Shown piece after piece: positions 53,772 to 63,480 of a stretch of DNA of 64,000 nt; positions within the stretch are counted from its first letter, which is position 1, and the number at the start of each line of letters is the position of its first letter. The stretch comes from Marixanthotalea marina (GTDB taxonomy: Bacteria > Bacteroidota > Bacteroidia > Flavobacteriales > Flavobacteriaceae): NCBI GenBank assembly GCA_018883545.1, contig JAHLEH010000003.1, positions 186,001 through 250,000 of the forward strand, given 5' to 3'. The notes beneath the pieces are model-generated. The model was not told the DNA's origin. It saw nothing but the letters and a program-made list of their open reading frames with translations, and did no database searches. The position numbers and the translations under genes were made by a program.

Positions 53772-56267
53772 ATGAAATTAAAACTAACCATAGCCCTTTT
53801 CTTCATTGGAATTCTCCCCCTACTTTCTCAAACAAAAGTGAGTGGCTATGTTTTTGATGAATACGAACAAACTGTAGCTTTTACCAATGTAATCTTCAAA
53901 GGCTCGTCCATAGGGACCATTACAGACGAAAACGGTAAGTTTTATTTGGAGTCTGAAAATACATGGGATACTTTACAAATATCTTTTATAGGGTATCAAA
54001 CCCTAGAAGTTCCCCTTGAAAAGAAGGTAAATTACGATTTAAAGCTTATTCTAAAAGAAGAAGCATCCTTATTGGGACAAGTAGTAATAACTGCTGGGAA
54101 ACAACCAAAAAAAAACAATCCGGCCATCGATATCTTAAGAAAAATTTGGGAGCATAAACGAAAAAACGGGTTAAAAAAAGTAGACCAATATCAATACGAC
54201 AAATACGAAAAGGTAGAGTTCGACATTAACACCATAGACTCTTCCCTTATAAAAAGCAAACTTTTTAAAGGCATGGAATTTGTTTTTGACCAAGTGGACA
54301 CCTCCACCGTTACTGGCAAAACATACCTTCCCATGTTTATAAACGAAGCGGCCTCAAAAGTATATGGCGACAATACCATACAAAAAGAAAAAAGCGTTTT
54401 AAAAGGCAATAAAAACTCTGGTTTTAGCGACAACCAAATCATCATAGATTTTGTGGCCGATCTATACCCAGATTTTGATATATACGATAACTACTTGAAA
54501 TTTTTCGACAAAAGCTTTGTAAGCCCTTTATCAAGAACAGGCATTAACACCTACAATTATTTTTTATCAGACAGCACCTTTATAGACAACAAATGGTGCT
54601 ATAACATTGTTTATTATCCGAGGCGGAAAAATGAATTAACCTTTAAAGGTAATTTCTGGGTAGCAGACACAACCTATGCCATAAAGGAAATCAACCTACA
54701 AGCATCAAAAAGTGCCAATATAAACTGGGTAAAGGAAATTTATATTGAACAGGAATTCGAGGTTCTAAATGACTCTGTTTTTCTTATAAAACGTGATTAC
54801 ATGATGTCCGATTTTGCCTTTAACAAAAAGGAAGCGTCAAGGGGTATTTACGGCAAGCGCACCACATTGTATGATAATTATGAATTTGACATTAAAAAAG
54901 ATAAAAAATTCTACGATGAAGAAGTTTATAATTACAATGAAGACGTATATGATAGAGATGATACTTTTTGGGCCGAAAACCGATTGGAAGCCTTAAATAA
55001 AGACGAAAAAGGTGTTTATAAAATGTTAGACACCCTAAAAACAGTCAAAAAATTTAAGCATCTGTATAATTTGGGAAGTATTTTGGCCTCTGGGTATATT
55101 GAATTCAACACTCTGCCGTTAGATTATGGCCCCATTTTTTCAACCTTTGGCTACAATGAAGTAGAAGGCATACGCGTTCGCACTGGTGGCAGGACTTACT
55201 TTGGCAGAAATGATTTGTGGCGCTTAGAAGGCTTCGTTGCTTATGGCTTTGGAGATGATAAATTCAAATACGGTATTTCTGGAAAATGGTTATTGGATAA
55301 AAAAAACAGGCTTATAATTTCTGGCGGAAATAGACGCGATGTAGAACAAATTGGAGCCAGCTTAACAACCTCCACCGATGTATTAGGAAGAAGTTTAGCT
55401 TCATCTTCAGTAATAACTACCAGCACCAATGACAAGTTAACATCTATAAACCTTACAAGTTTAGCAATTGAACTGGAACCTTGGCGCAATGTAGTATTTA
55501 GATTGGGAGGAGACTACAGAACTTTAGAGTCGGCCTCTCTAACATTTAGTCTTGATTATAACACGCCCAATGGCGTAGCATCTGAAATAAAACAATTTGA
55601 ATCATCATTTTCCGTTTCATATTTCCCAAATAGAAAAATGACAGGATTCGGAGTTGAACGCAAATCAATAAGCGACGAGTACTCAACGATTTTTGCTCTT
55701 ATAAGCATTGGGGATAAAGGTGTTTTTAATAGTGATTTCAATTATACTAAGCTTCAATTTTCGTATATGCAACCTTGGCAAATTGGAGGCATCGGAAGGC
55801 TCACATCAACTATAGAAACAGGCAAAACCTTTGGCGCAGTACCTTTAGGCCTGCTAAGCGTTATTCCAGGCAACCAATCTTACTTTTCAATTTACAACAC
55901 GTTTTCGCAATTGGATTTTTATGAATTTGTTACCGACACTTACACTTCGCTTCATTTAGAACACAACTTTAATGGTCGTCTCTTTTCAAGAATTCCTTTG
56001 TTAAGGAAACTTAACCTAAGGGAAATTGTTGGGTTTAGGAGTGTTTGGGGAAAATTATCAGATGAGAACATTGCCCTTAACACTACAAATAATCCCAACA
56101 GCATACCTTTGGTAGCTCCAACAGGCAAAGCCTATTACGAATACAGTTTGGGCGTTGGCAACATTTTTAAAGTGTTTAGAATAGACTTTAACTTTAGGGG
56201 CAATTATCTGGAAAATGAAAATGCCCGCAAATTTGGAGTTACGGGCACTTTTGGATTTTATTTTTAG
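53772..56267 (+). CDS. DUF5686 outer-membrane protein with carboxypeptidase-regulatory-like domain
   Basis: This 831-residue protein (from ATG 53772) has a signal peptide (KLTIALFFIGILPLLSQ), a CarboxypepD_reg-like beta-sandwich (VSGYVFDEYEQTVAFTNVIF to about residue 100), and the large DUF5686 region predicted to end in an outer-membrane beta-barrel (final GVTGTFGFYF). Earlier in-frame codons (TTG 53721) lie within the pdhB terminator and are unlikely starts. It resembles TonB-dependent receptors in its N-terminal domain but has no plug. Its function is unknown, and it is very widespread in Flavobacteriia. Its promoter is not obvious; readthrough from pdhB is possible. Confidence 0.85.
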   Translation: MKLKLTIALFFIGILPLLSQTKVSGYVFDEYEQTVAFTNVIFKGSSIGTITDENGKFYLESENTWDTLQISFIGYQTLEVPLEKKVNYDLKLILKEEASLLGQVVITAGKQPKKNNPAIDILRKIWEHKRKNGLKKVDQYQYDKYEKVEFDINTIDSSLIKSKLFKGMEFVFDQVDTSTVTGKTYLPMFINEAASKVYGDNTIQKEKSVLKGNKNSGFSDNQIIIDFVADLYPDFDIYDNYLKFFDKSFVSPLSRTGINTYNYFLSDSTFIDNKWCYNIVYYPRRKNELTFKGNFWVADTTYAIKEINLQASKSANINWVKEIYIEQEFEVLNDSVFLIKRDYMMSDFAFNKKEASRGIYGKRTTLYDNYEFDIKKDKKFYDEEVYNYNEDVYDRDDTFWAENRLEALNKDEKGVYKMLDTLKTVKKFKHLYNLGSILASGYIEFNTLPLDYGPIFSTFGYNEVEGIRVRTGGRTYFGRNDLWRLEGFVAYGFGDDKFKYGISGKWLLDKKNRLIISGGNRRDVEQIGASLTTSTDVLGRSLASSSVITTSTNDKLTSINLTSLAIELEPWRNVVFRLGGDYRTLESASLTFSLDYNTPNGVASEIKQFESSFSVSYFPNRKMTGFGVERKSISDEYSTIFALISIGDKGVFNSDFNYTKLQFSYMQPWQIGGIGRLTSTIETGKTFGAVPLGLLSVIPGNQSYFSIYNTFSQLDFYEFVTDTYTSLHLEHNFNGRLFSRIPLLRKLNLREIVGFRSVWGKLSDENIALNTTNNPNSIPLVAPTGKAYYEYSLGVGNIFKVFRIDFNFRGNYLENENARKFGVTGTFGFYF

Positions 56268-56274
56268 AATGCTT

Positions 56275-57507
56275 TTAAGATACCGCCTTTAGCTTCTTCA
56301 AAGTGGTTTTTGTTAACTTATCTTCAGCATATAGTTTCGTAACATTCAATTTTTTTTCTTCACTGCTTGGCAATTCAAACATAGCATCTGTTAAAATTTC
56401 CTCACATAACGAACGTAACCCTCGTGCACCAAGTTTATATTCTATAGCTTTATCAACAATATAGTCTAAAGCGCCATCTGTAATACTAAAATCGATGTTA
56501 TCCATATGGAACAATTTTTTGTATTGTTTAATGATAGCATTTTTAGGCTCCGTTAATATTGCTCTTAACGTTTCTGCATCCAAAGGATCCATATACGTTA
56601 AAACAGGCAGTCTTCCTATAATTTCTGGAATTAAACCAAAATCCTTTAAGTCTTTAGGAATGATGTACTGTAACAAATTGTTTTGGTCTACAACATCATC
56701 AGACATGGAAGCACTGTACCCCACTGCTTGCATATTTAAACGCTTGGATATGATACGTTCTATACCATCAAACGCACCGCCGGCAATAAATAAAATATTT
56801 TCAGTGTTTACTTCAATAAACTTTTGGTCTGGGTGTTTTCTACCGCCTTTTGGTGGCACATTTACCACAGTACCTTCCAACAATTTCAACAAGGCCTGCT
56901 GAACGCCTTCCCCAGAAACATCTCGGGTAATGGATGGATTATCACTCTTACGGGCAATTTTATCTATTTCATCAATAAATACAATACCCTTTTCTGCCTT
57001 ATCTAAGTTATAATCGGCGGCTTGTAGCAAACGTGTTAAAATGCTTTCTACATCTTCACCCACATATCCCGCTTCTGTTAAAACCGTTGCATCTACAATA
57101 GCCAAAGGCACATTAAGCATTCTTGCTATGGTTTTTGCCATAAGGGTTTTACCCGTACCTGTTTGGCCAACCATAACAATATTACTTTTTTGAATATCAA
57201 TATCGTCGTTGGTTGCTGGTTGCAGCAAACGCTTATAATGGTTATAAACCGCAACTGACATTACTTTTTTGGTAGTATCTTGACCAATGATGTATTGGTC
57301 TAAAAACTCTTTAATCTGTAAAGGTTTGCGTAACTTTAACTCTGCTGATAAATCGTTGCTCTCAATTTGCTTAGATTCCTCAACCACAATACCATGTGCC
57401 TGCTCAATACATCTATCACAAATATGAGCATCTAATCCTGCTATTAATAAATTCGTTTCTGGCTTTTTTCTACCACAAAACGAACACTCCAATTGTTCCT
57501 TAGCCAT
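56275..57507 (-). CDS. clpX: ClpX, ATP-dependent unfoldase of the ClpXP protease
   Basis: This 410-residue AAA+ unfoldase has an N-terminal zinc-binding domain (C8, C11, C30, C33 in CSFCG and HICDRC), Walker A GQTGTGKT (114-121), Walker [12 protein letters not shown], and the pore/sensor segments [18 protein letters not shown] and [14 protein letters not shown]. It feeds unfolded substrates to ClpP, encoded 74 bases upstream in the same direction. The order tig-clpP-clpX is conserved in many bacteria. Intact. Confidence 0.97.
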   Translation of the reverse strand: MAKEQLECSFCGRKKPETNLLIAGLDAHICDRCIEQAHGIVVEESKQIESNDLSAELKLRKPLQIKEFLDQYIIGQDTTKKVMSVAVYNHYKRLLQPATNDDIDIQKSNIVMVGQTGTGKTLMAKTIARMLNVPLAIVDATVLTEAGYVGEDVESILTRLLQAADYNLDKAEKGIVFIDEIDKIARKSDNPSITRDVSGEGVQQALLKLLEGTVVNVPPKGGRKHPDQKFIEVNTENILFIAGGAFDGIERIISKRLNMQAVGYSASMSDDVVDQNNLLQYIIPKDLKDFGLIPEIIGRLPVLTYMDPLDAETLRAILTEPKNAIIKQYKKLFHMDNIDFSITDGALDYIVDKAIEYKLGARGLRSLCEEILTDAMFELPSSEEKKLNVTKLYAEDKLTKTTLKKLKAVS

Positions 57508-57581
57508 TAATCATTTTATTTTTTGAGAGAAAAATGATGTTAATTTCCCTAAATTAGAATTATAAAATTACAAAATTTTAA

Positions 57582-58256
57582 TTACTCGCGCACCAAAACC
57601 TCATCTATCATGCCATATTCTTTGGCTTTATTGGCTTTCATCCAGTAATCTCTATCACTATCTTCATACACTTTTTCGTAAGATTGACCAGAATGCTTGC
57701 TAATAATTTTATAGAGTTCTTCCTTTAGAATTAAAATTTCCCTAGCTGTAATTTCTATATCACTAGCTTGTCCTTGGGCTCCACCTAAAGGCTGATGAAT
57801 CATTACACGCGAATGCGTTAAGCCACTTCGCTTGCCTTTAGCACCTGCACAAAGCAATACAGCCCCCATAGACGCAGCCATTCCCGTACAAATGGTTGCC
57901 ACATCTGGTTTTATAAATTGCATGGTATCGTATATACCCAACCCAGCATACACACTTCCACCTGGGGAGTTTATATAAATTTGGATGTCTTTAGAGGCAT
58001 CGGTACTTTCTAAAAACAACAACTGCGCCTGCACGATGTTGGCCACTTGGTCATTAATTCCGGTTCCTAAAAATATAATACGATCCATCATTAACCTTGA
58101 GAACACGTCCATAGCCACAGCATTCATTTGGCGTTCTTCAATAATATTTGGTGTTAAACCAACAGGGTACATACTGCTTATTATTTTATTGTAGTATGTA
58201 CTACTTATACCCTGATCTTTTATAGCGAATTTTTCAAATTCTTTTGCGTAATCCAT
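57582..58256 (-). CDS. clpP: ClpP, proteolytic subunit of ClpXP
   Basis: This 224-residue serine peptidase forms the double-ring chamber. The active-site serine is S129 in [10 protein letters not shown] and the histidine is H154 in [14 protein letters not shown]; the Asp of the triad follows near [28 protein letters not shown] is also typical. A short propeptide-like N-terminus precedes the core. It lies between tig and clpX, 74 bases before the latter. It is separated from tig by a hairpin. Confidence 0.97.
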   Translation of the reverse strand: MDYAKEFEKFAIKDQGISSTYYNKIISSMYPVGLTPNIIEERQMNAVAMDVFSRLMMDRIIFLGTGINDQVANIVQAQLLFLESTDASKDIQIYINSPGGSVYAGLGIYDTMQFIKPDVATICTGMAASMGAVLLCAGAKGKRSGLTHSRVMIHQPLGGAQGQASDIEITAREILILKEELYKIISKHSGQSYEKVYEDSDRDYWMKANKAKEYGMIDEVLVRE

Positions 58257-58343
58257 ATTAATTTCAATACTTAATTAAGTTCTTTGTCGCATTTATTAGA
58301 GAAACCTTTTCAAATTTTTAAAACGAATTTCTCTTAACAAATA

Positions 58344-58373
58344 AGGCGCTTTAATTTATCGATTAAAGCGCCT
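58344..58373 (-). terminator. Hairpin between tig and clpP
   Basis: AGGCGCTTTAAT (58344-58355) and ATTAAAGCGCCT (58362-58373) form a 12-bp stem with a 6-base loop. There is only a weak T-rich tail on the minus strand, so it may be a partial terminator or a processing and stability element within the tig-clpP-clpX group. Confidence 0.6.
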
Positions 58374-58404
58374 AAATATAACGAATAATTATTTAAATGA
58401 TTGC

Positions 58405-59733
58405 TTATTTATCACCGTAAACCTCCTTAACAAAATCCTCATAAGTTAGCTCTTTAACCTTTAAATTCGCCTTTTCTTTATAAAGCGCAATAAGTTTCTG
58501 ACTTATAAGTTGTTCTGAGATACGACGTGCTTCATCTTGGTTAGACAAAACCCTTGCAGCTATATCTTCCAACTCTTTATCGGTTGGGGTCATTTGCCCA
58601 AACTGAGCCATTTGCGCTTTAATCATTTCCTTGGCATGGCCTTTTATATCTTCTAATGTAACTTGAATGTCGTTATCTGTTATTAATTTACCTTCAATTA
58701 ATTGATAACGCATGCCTTTTTCAGATTTTTCATATTCGTCTTTGGCTTGCTCGCTATCCATTGGTTTTTCACCTGAAGCTTGCATCCACTTTTGAAGAAA
58801 TTCTGCAGGTAAATCGAATTTTGTATTTTCTACCAAATATTCTGTTACGTCATTTAATAATTTTTGGTCTGCCTGTTGCTTGAATTGCTTTTCGGCATCT
58901 TCCTTAATTTTGTCCTTCAATTCCGTAACGGTAGATACCACATCTTTACCAAATAATTTATCAAACAATTCTTGGTCTAAATCAGCCAATTCACGTTTGT
59001 TTATTTCTTCAATAGTGAAGGTTACATCAATATCCAACCCATGTACTTCGTCATGACCCAATTTAAGCGCATGCATCAAATCGTGGTCATCTTTGTAAAG
59101 GCCTTTGGTGTTTAATGAGATAACATCGCCTACTTTAGCTCCAACAAATTGCTTTTCTGTGGTTTTTCCTTTAAAAGCATCTAAAGTTAAAGTAACAGTG
59201 TTTTCTATATCACGTTCTTCATTCTTATACACACCTTTTATCTCGCTATCTTTTTCAACTGCGTTTTGAGATACCAACTTACCATATTGCTTTTGGATAC
59301 GCTCTACTTGCTCATTAATCATTTTATCGTCTGCAACAATAGCGTATTGTGTAATTGGCTTTTTGCTATTTAAATCAACTTCAAATTCTGGCGCTAATCC
59401 TAACTCAAACTCAAAAGAAAATCCATCAGCATCCCAATCTATATCATCTTGCGGTTTAGGTAGTGGTTGCCCTAGAACATCTAATTTTTCTTCGGTTAAA
59501 TATTTGTTTAAAGCATCTTGCAACAATTTATTCACTTCATCTACCAATACAGCTTTTCCGTATTGCTTTTTCACCATACCCATTGGCACATGCCCTTTTC
59601 TAAACCCTGGGATGTTTGCCGTTTTACGGTAATCTGTTAAGATTTTTTCAACTTTAGAAATGTAATCTTCTTTAGCAATATCTACTTTTACTACAGCATT
59701 TAATGCGTCAACGTTTTCTCTTGTAATGTTCAT
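58405..59733 (-). CDS. tig: Trigger factor, ribosome-associated chaperone
   Basis: This 442-residue chaperone binds nascent chains at the ribosome exit. The N-terminal ribosome-binding loop PGFRKGHVPMGMV carries the family signature. The central region (about 150-245) is degenerate relative to E. coli's FKBP-type domain, as in other Bacteroidota (GAKVGDVISLNTKGLY). The C-terminal helical arms hold the substrate-binding cradle (LADLDQELFDKLFGKDVVST). Its own promoter lies at 59815-59845. It heads the tig-clpP-clpX series, coupling folding with protein turnover. Confidence 0.93.
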   Translation of the reverse strand: MNITRENVDALNAVVKVDIAKEDYISKVEKILTDYRKTANIPGFRKGHVPMGMVKKQYGKAVLVDEVNKLLQDALNKYLTEEKLDVLGQPLPKPQDDIDWDADGFSFEFELGLAPEFEVDLNSKKPITQYAIVADDKMINEQVERIQKQYGKLVSQNAVEKDSEIKGVYKNEERDIENTVTLTLDAFKGKTTEKQFVGAKVGDVISLNTKGLYKDDHDLMHALKLGHDEVHGLDIDVTFTIEEINKRELADLDQELFDKLFGKDVVSTVTELKDKIKEDAEKQFKQQADQKLLNDVTEYLVENTKFDLPAEFLQKWMQASGEKPMDSEQAKDEYEKSEKGMRYQLIEGKLITDNDIQVTLEDIKGHAKEMIKAQMAQFGQMTPTDKELEDIAARVLSNQDEARRISEQLISQKLIALYKEKANLKVKELTYEDFVKEVYGDK

Positions 59734-59814
59734 TTTTATTGATATAACCCCAAAAAGGGCGTTTTTAAATTAAAGCCTTTGTTTGCTCAATTTTATGTAT
59801 ACAAAATTGGGACG

Positions 59815-59845
59815 CAAAAATATAACTTTTTTACATCCCTGCAAA
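59815..59845 (-). promoter_or_regulatory. Promoter of tig
   Basis: On the minus strand TATTTTTG (59822-59815) and TTTG (59845-59842) are separated by 19 bases, a textbook Bacteroidota promoter. The leader would be about 75 bases. Confidence 0.65.
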
Positions 59846-59868
59846 GTTTTAACCAACTGTATTTTAGC

Positions 59869-60222
59869 CTATTTCTTATCCTCTTTGAAAAGTGAATGCA
59901 ATATAGATTGAAGTATTGACAATAAGATACTAAATAGAATCGCTACCCAAATACTGCTTACCGAAAAACCACTCAACAGCTCGTCTGCCAAAAGAATTAT
60001 CAGTGCATTAATAATAAGCAAAAACAGCCCTAAAGTGAGAATGGTTATTGGCAACGTAAAAATCACCAAAATAGGCTTAACAAATAAATTTAGTACTGAT
60101 AGCACAACGGCTACAATGATTGCCGTTACAAATTCGTTTCCAGACAGCACGACTCCCGGCAAAAGGTAGGCCAAGATAAATACTGCTAAAGCGTTTAGTA
60201 AAAGTCTAATAATTAAATTCAT
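59869..60222 (-). CDS. Small 4-TM membrane protein of the 'phage holin family IV' type
   Basis: This 117-residue protein is almost entirely made of four hydrophobic helices (LIIRLLLNALAVFILAYLLPG, FVTAIIVAVVLSVLNLFVKPILVI, PITILTLGLFLLIINALIILLADELL, IWVAILFSILLSILQSILHSLF). This family is often labelled phage holin, but such genes are ordinary chromosomal genes in Bacteroidota and there is no phage gene nearby. The role is unknown. It lies 33 bases after the alpha/beta hydrolase gene and is probably the third gene of the pdxJ operon. Confidence 0.82.
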   Translation of the reverse strand: MNLIIRLLLNALAVFILAYLLPGVVLSGNEFVTAIIVAVVLSVLNLFVKPILVIFTLPITILTLGLFLLIINALIILLADELLSGFSVSSIWVAILFSILLSILQSILHSLFKEDKK

Positions 60223-60255
60223 ACTATTTGATTTTTACTAAATGTACAAAAATAT

Positions 60256-61020
60256 TTATTCAATGAATTTAATAACTGCTTCAAAAAAATCTTCTGGATT
60301 TTCTGCATGCAGCCAGTGTCCAGCATTTGCTATAGTTTCTATTTGTGCTTTAGGAAAATGATTTTTAATTATGATTTCATCTTCAAGGCCAACATATTCT
60401 GAACGATCTCCTTTTAAAAACAAGGTATCTTTTTCAAACCTAGCTTGATTCGGCAATGGCTCACCAACTTCGGCAACTTCTTCTTTTAAAACCTCTAAAT
60501 TCATACGTAAGCCTAGTTTTCCTTTTTCAACCCAATACAGGTTTTTCAATAAAAATTGCCTGGTACCAAAATCGGACACATACCTACCCAATACCTTATC
60601 GGCTTCGCCACGACTTTTAATTTCATCAAAATTCAGGGCATTCAACCCGTTTAATATCACATCATGGTGCACTGGGTAAAACCGTGGAGAAATATCGGCT
60701 ACCATTAATTTTGAGACCTTTTCGGGATAAAGTGTCGCAAAAAGCATAGCGGTTTTACCACCCATGGAATGTCCAAGTAAAATAATATCGTCCAATCCTT
60801 TAGACTCACAATAATTGTTTAAGTCTTCTGCCAAAACCTCATAATTAAACTCCCCGCTATGAAAACTTTTTCCGTGGTTTCTTTGATCCACCAAATGCAC
60901 CTGAAACCCATTTTCACTAAACTTTTGCCCAAGTGTTTTCCAATTATCGCTCATTCCCAAAAAACCATGCAAAATCACAAATGGTTTGCCTTCCCCCAAT
61001 ATATTTGAATGTAAAAGCAT
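60256..61020 (-). CDS. Alpha/beta-fold hydrolase (YbfF-like esterase)
   Basis: This 254-residue cytoplasmic hydrolase has the nucleophile S85 in LLGHSMGGKT, oxyanion segment ILHGFLGMSDNWKTLG and the catalytic H235 in ANAGHWLHAENPE. DQRNHGKS is typical of YbfF-type acyl-CoA or short-chain esterases. Its ATG shares one base with the pdxJ stop (TAATG), so it is translationally coupled to pdxJ. The natural substrate is unknown. Confidence 0.88.
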   Translation of the reverse strand: MLLHSNILGEGKPFVILHGFLGMSDNWKTLGQKFSENGFQVHLVDQRNHGKSFHSGEFNYEVLAEDLNNYCESKGLDDIILLGHSMGGKTAMLFATLYPEKVSKLMVADISPRFYPVHHDVILNGLNALNFDEIKSRGEADKVLGRYVSDFGTRQFLLKNLYWVEKGKLGLRMNLEVLKEEVAEVGEPLPNQARFEKDTLFLKGDRSEYVGLEDEIIIKNHFPKAQIETIANAGHWLHAENPEDFFEAVIKFIE

Positions 61021-61733
61021 TATTTTAATTTATGTAAATACATTTGAATAACGTTTTCAACGCCAAGATATAAACTCTCGGCGACCAATGCATGCCCAAT
61101 AGATACTTCCAATAAATTGGGAATATGATCTTTAAAGAACTTAATATTTTCTAAAGACAAATCGTGCCCTGCATTAATACCTAAACCCAATTTACTTGCC
61201 AATACGGCACTTTCTGCAAAAGGTTTTACGGCATCTTTGTTACCCAAACCGTATTGGTGCGCAAAACTTTCTGTATACAGTTCAATTCTATCGGTCCCTG
61301 TTTCTTTGGCGCCTTCTATTTGTTCTAGAACTGGATCTACAAAAATAGAAGTTCTAATACCGTTTTGCTGAAACTCCTTGATGACATCTGTTAAAAAATC
61401 TTTATGCTTAATGGTATTCCAACCTGCATTAGATGTAATGGCATCTTCGGCATCTGGCACCAAAGTAACTTGGGTTGGCTTTACTTCCAAAACCAATTTC
61501 ATAAAGGATTCTATTGGATTGCCTTCAATATTATATTCCGTATAAACCTCAGTTTTTAAATCACGTGCATCTTGATACCGTATGTGGCGTTCATCGGGTC
61601 TGGGGTGAATGGTTACACCTTGCGCACCAAAGCGTTGCACATCCTTTGCAAACTGAACCACATTGGGCACATTGCCTCCTCTTGAATTTCGCAATGTGGC
61701 AATCTTATTGATATTTACACTTAACTTTGTCAT
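61020..61733 (-). CDS. pdxJ: Pyridoxine 5'-phosphate synthase
   Basis: This enzyme condenses 1-deoxyxylulose-5-phosphate with 3-amino-2-oxopropyl phosphate to give pyridoxine 5'-phosphate (DXP-dependent vitamin B6 route). Signature segments are KLSVNINKIATLRNSRGG, GVTIHPRPDERHI, VTLVPDAE, LGINAGHDLSLEN and EVSIGHALVAESLYLGVE. I favour ATG 61733 (MTKLSVN); ATG 61739 is possible. The TTG at 61751 is excluded because it lies in the -7 element at 61749-61756. The stop overlaps the next gene, a hydrolase. Product length is about 237 residues, as expected. Confidence 0.95.
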   Translation of the reverse strand: MTKLSVNINKIATLRNSRGGNVPNVVQFAKDVQRFGAQGVTIHPRPDERHIRYQDARDLKTEVYTEYNIEGNPIESFMKLVLEVKPTQVTLVPDAEDAITSNAGWNTIKHKDFLTDVIKEFQQNGIRTSIFVDPVLEQIEGAKETGTDRIELYTESFAHQYGLGNKDAVKPFAESAVLASKLGLGINAGHDLSLENIKFFKDHIPNLLEVSIGHALVAESLYLGVENVIQMYLHKLK

Positions 61734-61748
61734 ATTCATTTTAAAATG

Positions 61749-61756
61749 CAAAAATA
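61749..61756 (-). promoter_or_regulatory. -7 promoter element of pdxJ
   Basis: TATTTTTG on the minus strand matches TAnnTTTG. It lies 10-16 bases before the candidate start codons, which implies a very short leader. Confidence 0.5.
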
Positions 61757-61838
61757 CAAACTAGAACAGGCTTAAGTACTTTTTTTTTGATTAATTTGCA
61801 AGCGATAACAACTAGCAAAACTTAGCTGCTTACTGCCA

Positions 61839-62498
61839 ATGAGACTTTCAGATTATATTATAAACGACATAAAGCCCTTTAACAGCAAGAGCAAAATAAG
61901 TGATTTGCAGTCGCTTTTCAACCAGCTTACTTATTCCCACATACCCGTTGAAAACGACAACCATGAATATATAGGCTGCTTTAACGAAACAGACGCCCAT
62001 TGTTTTGAAAGCGAAAAACCTCTAGAGAATTACAGTTATGCTATTGAAGATTTTTTTGTTAGAAATACAACACTATGGCTTGATGTTCTAGAAGCGTTTG
62101 CCAGAAACTCTGCCAATATAATGCCTGTTTTAGATGAAAACAACAAATATCTGGGCTACTACGAACTTAACGACATTATAAGTCTATTTGGTGAATCACC
62201 ATTTTTCACAGCTCCAGGAGGCATTATTGTTATAGAAAAAGGCGTTGACGATTATTCGTTTAGTGAAATAAGCCAAATTATTGAATCTAACAACGGAAAA
62301 ATACTGGGTGCATTTGTCTCTAAAATTAAGAATGACATTATTCAGGTAACCATAAAAATTGGCAATGTAGGCTTAAATGCCATCATTCAAACCTTTAGGC
62401 GCTATAGCTATAATGTAGTTTCTGGACATGAAGAAGACAGCTACACCGAAAGTCTTAAAGAACGATCGGACTATTTGAACAAATACCTAAACATGTAA
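61839..62498 (+). CDS. CBS-domain protein
   Basis: This 219-residue cytoplasmic protein has two CBS motifs in the first 125 residues (SYAIEDFFVRNTTLWLDVLEAF, NIMPVLDENNKYLGYYELNDI). The first is degenerate (HIPVENDNHEYIGCFNE). The C-terminal 80 residues form an ACT-like alpha/beta domain (GIIVIEKGVDDYSFSEISQII, VTIKIGNVGLNAIIQTF). CBS pairs bind adenine nucleotides, so a link to the NAD kinase encoded 2 bases downstream is attractive. This CBS-nadK pairing appears conserved in flavobacteria. No enzymatic motif is seen. A weak -7-like TTAATTTG lies at 61791-61798. Confidence 0.82.
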   Translation: MRLSDYIINDIKPFNSKSKISDLQSLFNQLTYSHIPVENDNHEYIGCFNETDAHCFESEKPLENYSYAIEDFFVRNTTLWLDVLEAFARNSANIMPVLDENNKYLGYYELNDIISLFGESPFFTAPGGIIVIEKGVDDYSFSEISQIIESNNGKILGAFVSKIKNDIIQVTIKIGNVGLNAIIQTFRRYSYNVVSGHEEDSYTESLKERSDYLNKYLNM

Positions 62499-62500
62499 GT

Positions 62501-63382
62501 ATGAAAGTTGCCGTTTTTGGTCGATTCTATAATAAAACAACAACCAGTTCGGTTGAAACACTTTTTAATTATCTCATTAAAAAGCACGCAGATGCCTATA
62601 TTGAAACAGAGTTTTACAACCTCATAAAAGAACAAGCTCCTAACAAAAACTATTCTTCTTTTAAAACATTCGATACTTTAAACAAATCGTTCGATCTTTT
62701 GGTAAGTGTAGGTGGTGATGGCACCATTTTACGGGCCATTACTTTTGTTAAAGACATAGATATTCCCATAATAGGCATCAATACGGGTAGATTGGGTTTT
62801 TTGGCCACCATTCAGGTTGACCAAATTGAACAGGCATTTGAGGATATCATTAACGGAAAATATAAGATTTCCGAAAGAAGTCTACTATCTGTTGAAACGG
62901 TTCCAGAAAACAAAGACATCAAAGCGCTTAACTTTGCCTTAAACGAAATTGCCGTAAGCAGAAAAAACACAACCTCTATGATAACAGTAGAGACCTATTT
63001 AAATGGTGAATACTTAACATCTTATTGGAGCGACGGCCTTATTATATCTTCACCTACAGGATCTACAGGCTATTCGCTGAGCTGCGGTGGCCCTGTAATT
63101 ACCCCCGACGCCAACAATTTTGTACTTACACCCATAGCGCCACATAATTTGGGAACCAGACCATTGGTTATACCAGATTCAACAGAAATCCATCTTAAAG
63201 TTACAGGCAGGGAAGAACAACACCTCGTATCGCTAGATTCTAGAATTGCCACCTTAGACAATGGCACACTCATAAAAATCAAAAAAGCACCTTTTAAAAT
63301 TAAAATGCTCGATTTATTGAATGAAAGCTTTTTAGACACCTTGCGGAAAAAACTTCTTTGGGGTGAGGATAAACGTAATTAA
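62501..63382 (+). CDS. nadK: NAD kinase
   Basis: This 293-residue enzyme phosphorylates NAD+ to NADP+. The ATP/NAD signature GGDGTILRA starts at residue 71. INTGRLGFLA, the NE motif in ALNEIAVSRKN, SDGLIISSPTGSTGYSLSCGGPV and the C-terminal PIAPHNLGTRPLVIPD are diagnostic. It begins 2 bases after the CBS-domain gene stop codon, so they are coupled. The next gene (DUF6089) has its own promoter. Cytoplasmic and intact. Confidence 0.96.
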   Translation: MKVAVFGRFYNKTTTSSVETLFNYLIKKHADAYIETEFYNLIKEQAPNKNYSSFKTFDTLNKSFDLLVSVGGDGTILRAITFVKDIDIPIIGINTGRLGFLATIQVDQIEQAFEDIINGKYKISERSLLSVETVPENKDIKALNFALNEIAVSRKNTTSMITVETYLNGEYLTSYWSDGLIISSPTGSTGYSLSCGGPVITPDANNFVLTPIAPHNLGTRPLVIPDSTEIHLKVTGREEQHLVSLDSRIATLDNGTLIKIKKAPFKIKMLDLLNESFLDTLRKKLLWGEDKRN

Positions 63383-63432
63383 ACAATAATTCCCAAGAAA
63401 AACTGTTTTAGCATAGTACAAATCGGCCTAAA

Positions 63433-63464
63433 TTGCATAAGGCTAATCTTATTTATTATATTTG
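63433..63464 (+). promoter_or_regulatory. Promoter of the DUF6089 gene
   Basis: TTG (63433-63435) and TATATTTG (63457-63464), 21 bases apart, match the -33/-7 pattern. They lie 17 bases before the ATG at 63481. Confidence 0.6.
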
Positions 63465-63480
63465 CGAACTTTTAATATTT

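Noticed and set aside
59869-60222. 'Phage holin' annotation suggesting a prophage remnant
   Set aside because: The family name is historical. There are no phage structural, integrase or lysis genes nearby, and the gene sits in a pdxJ-hydrolase operon.
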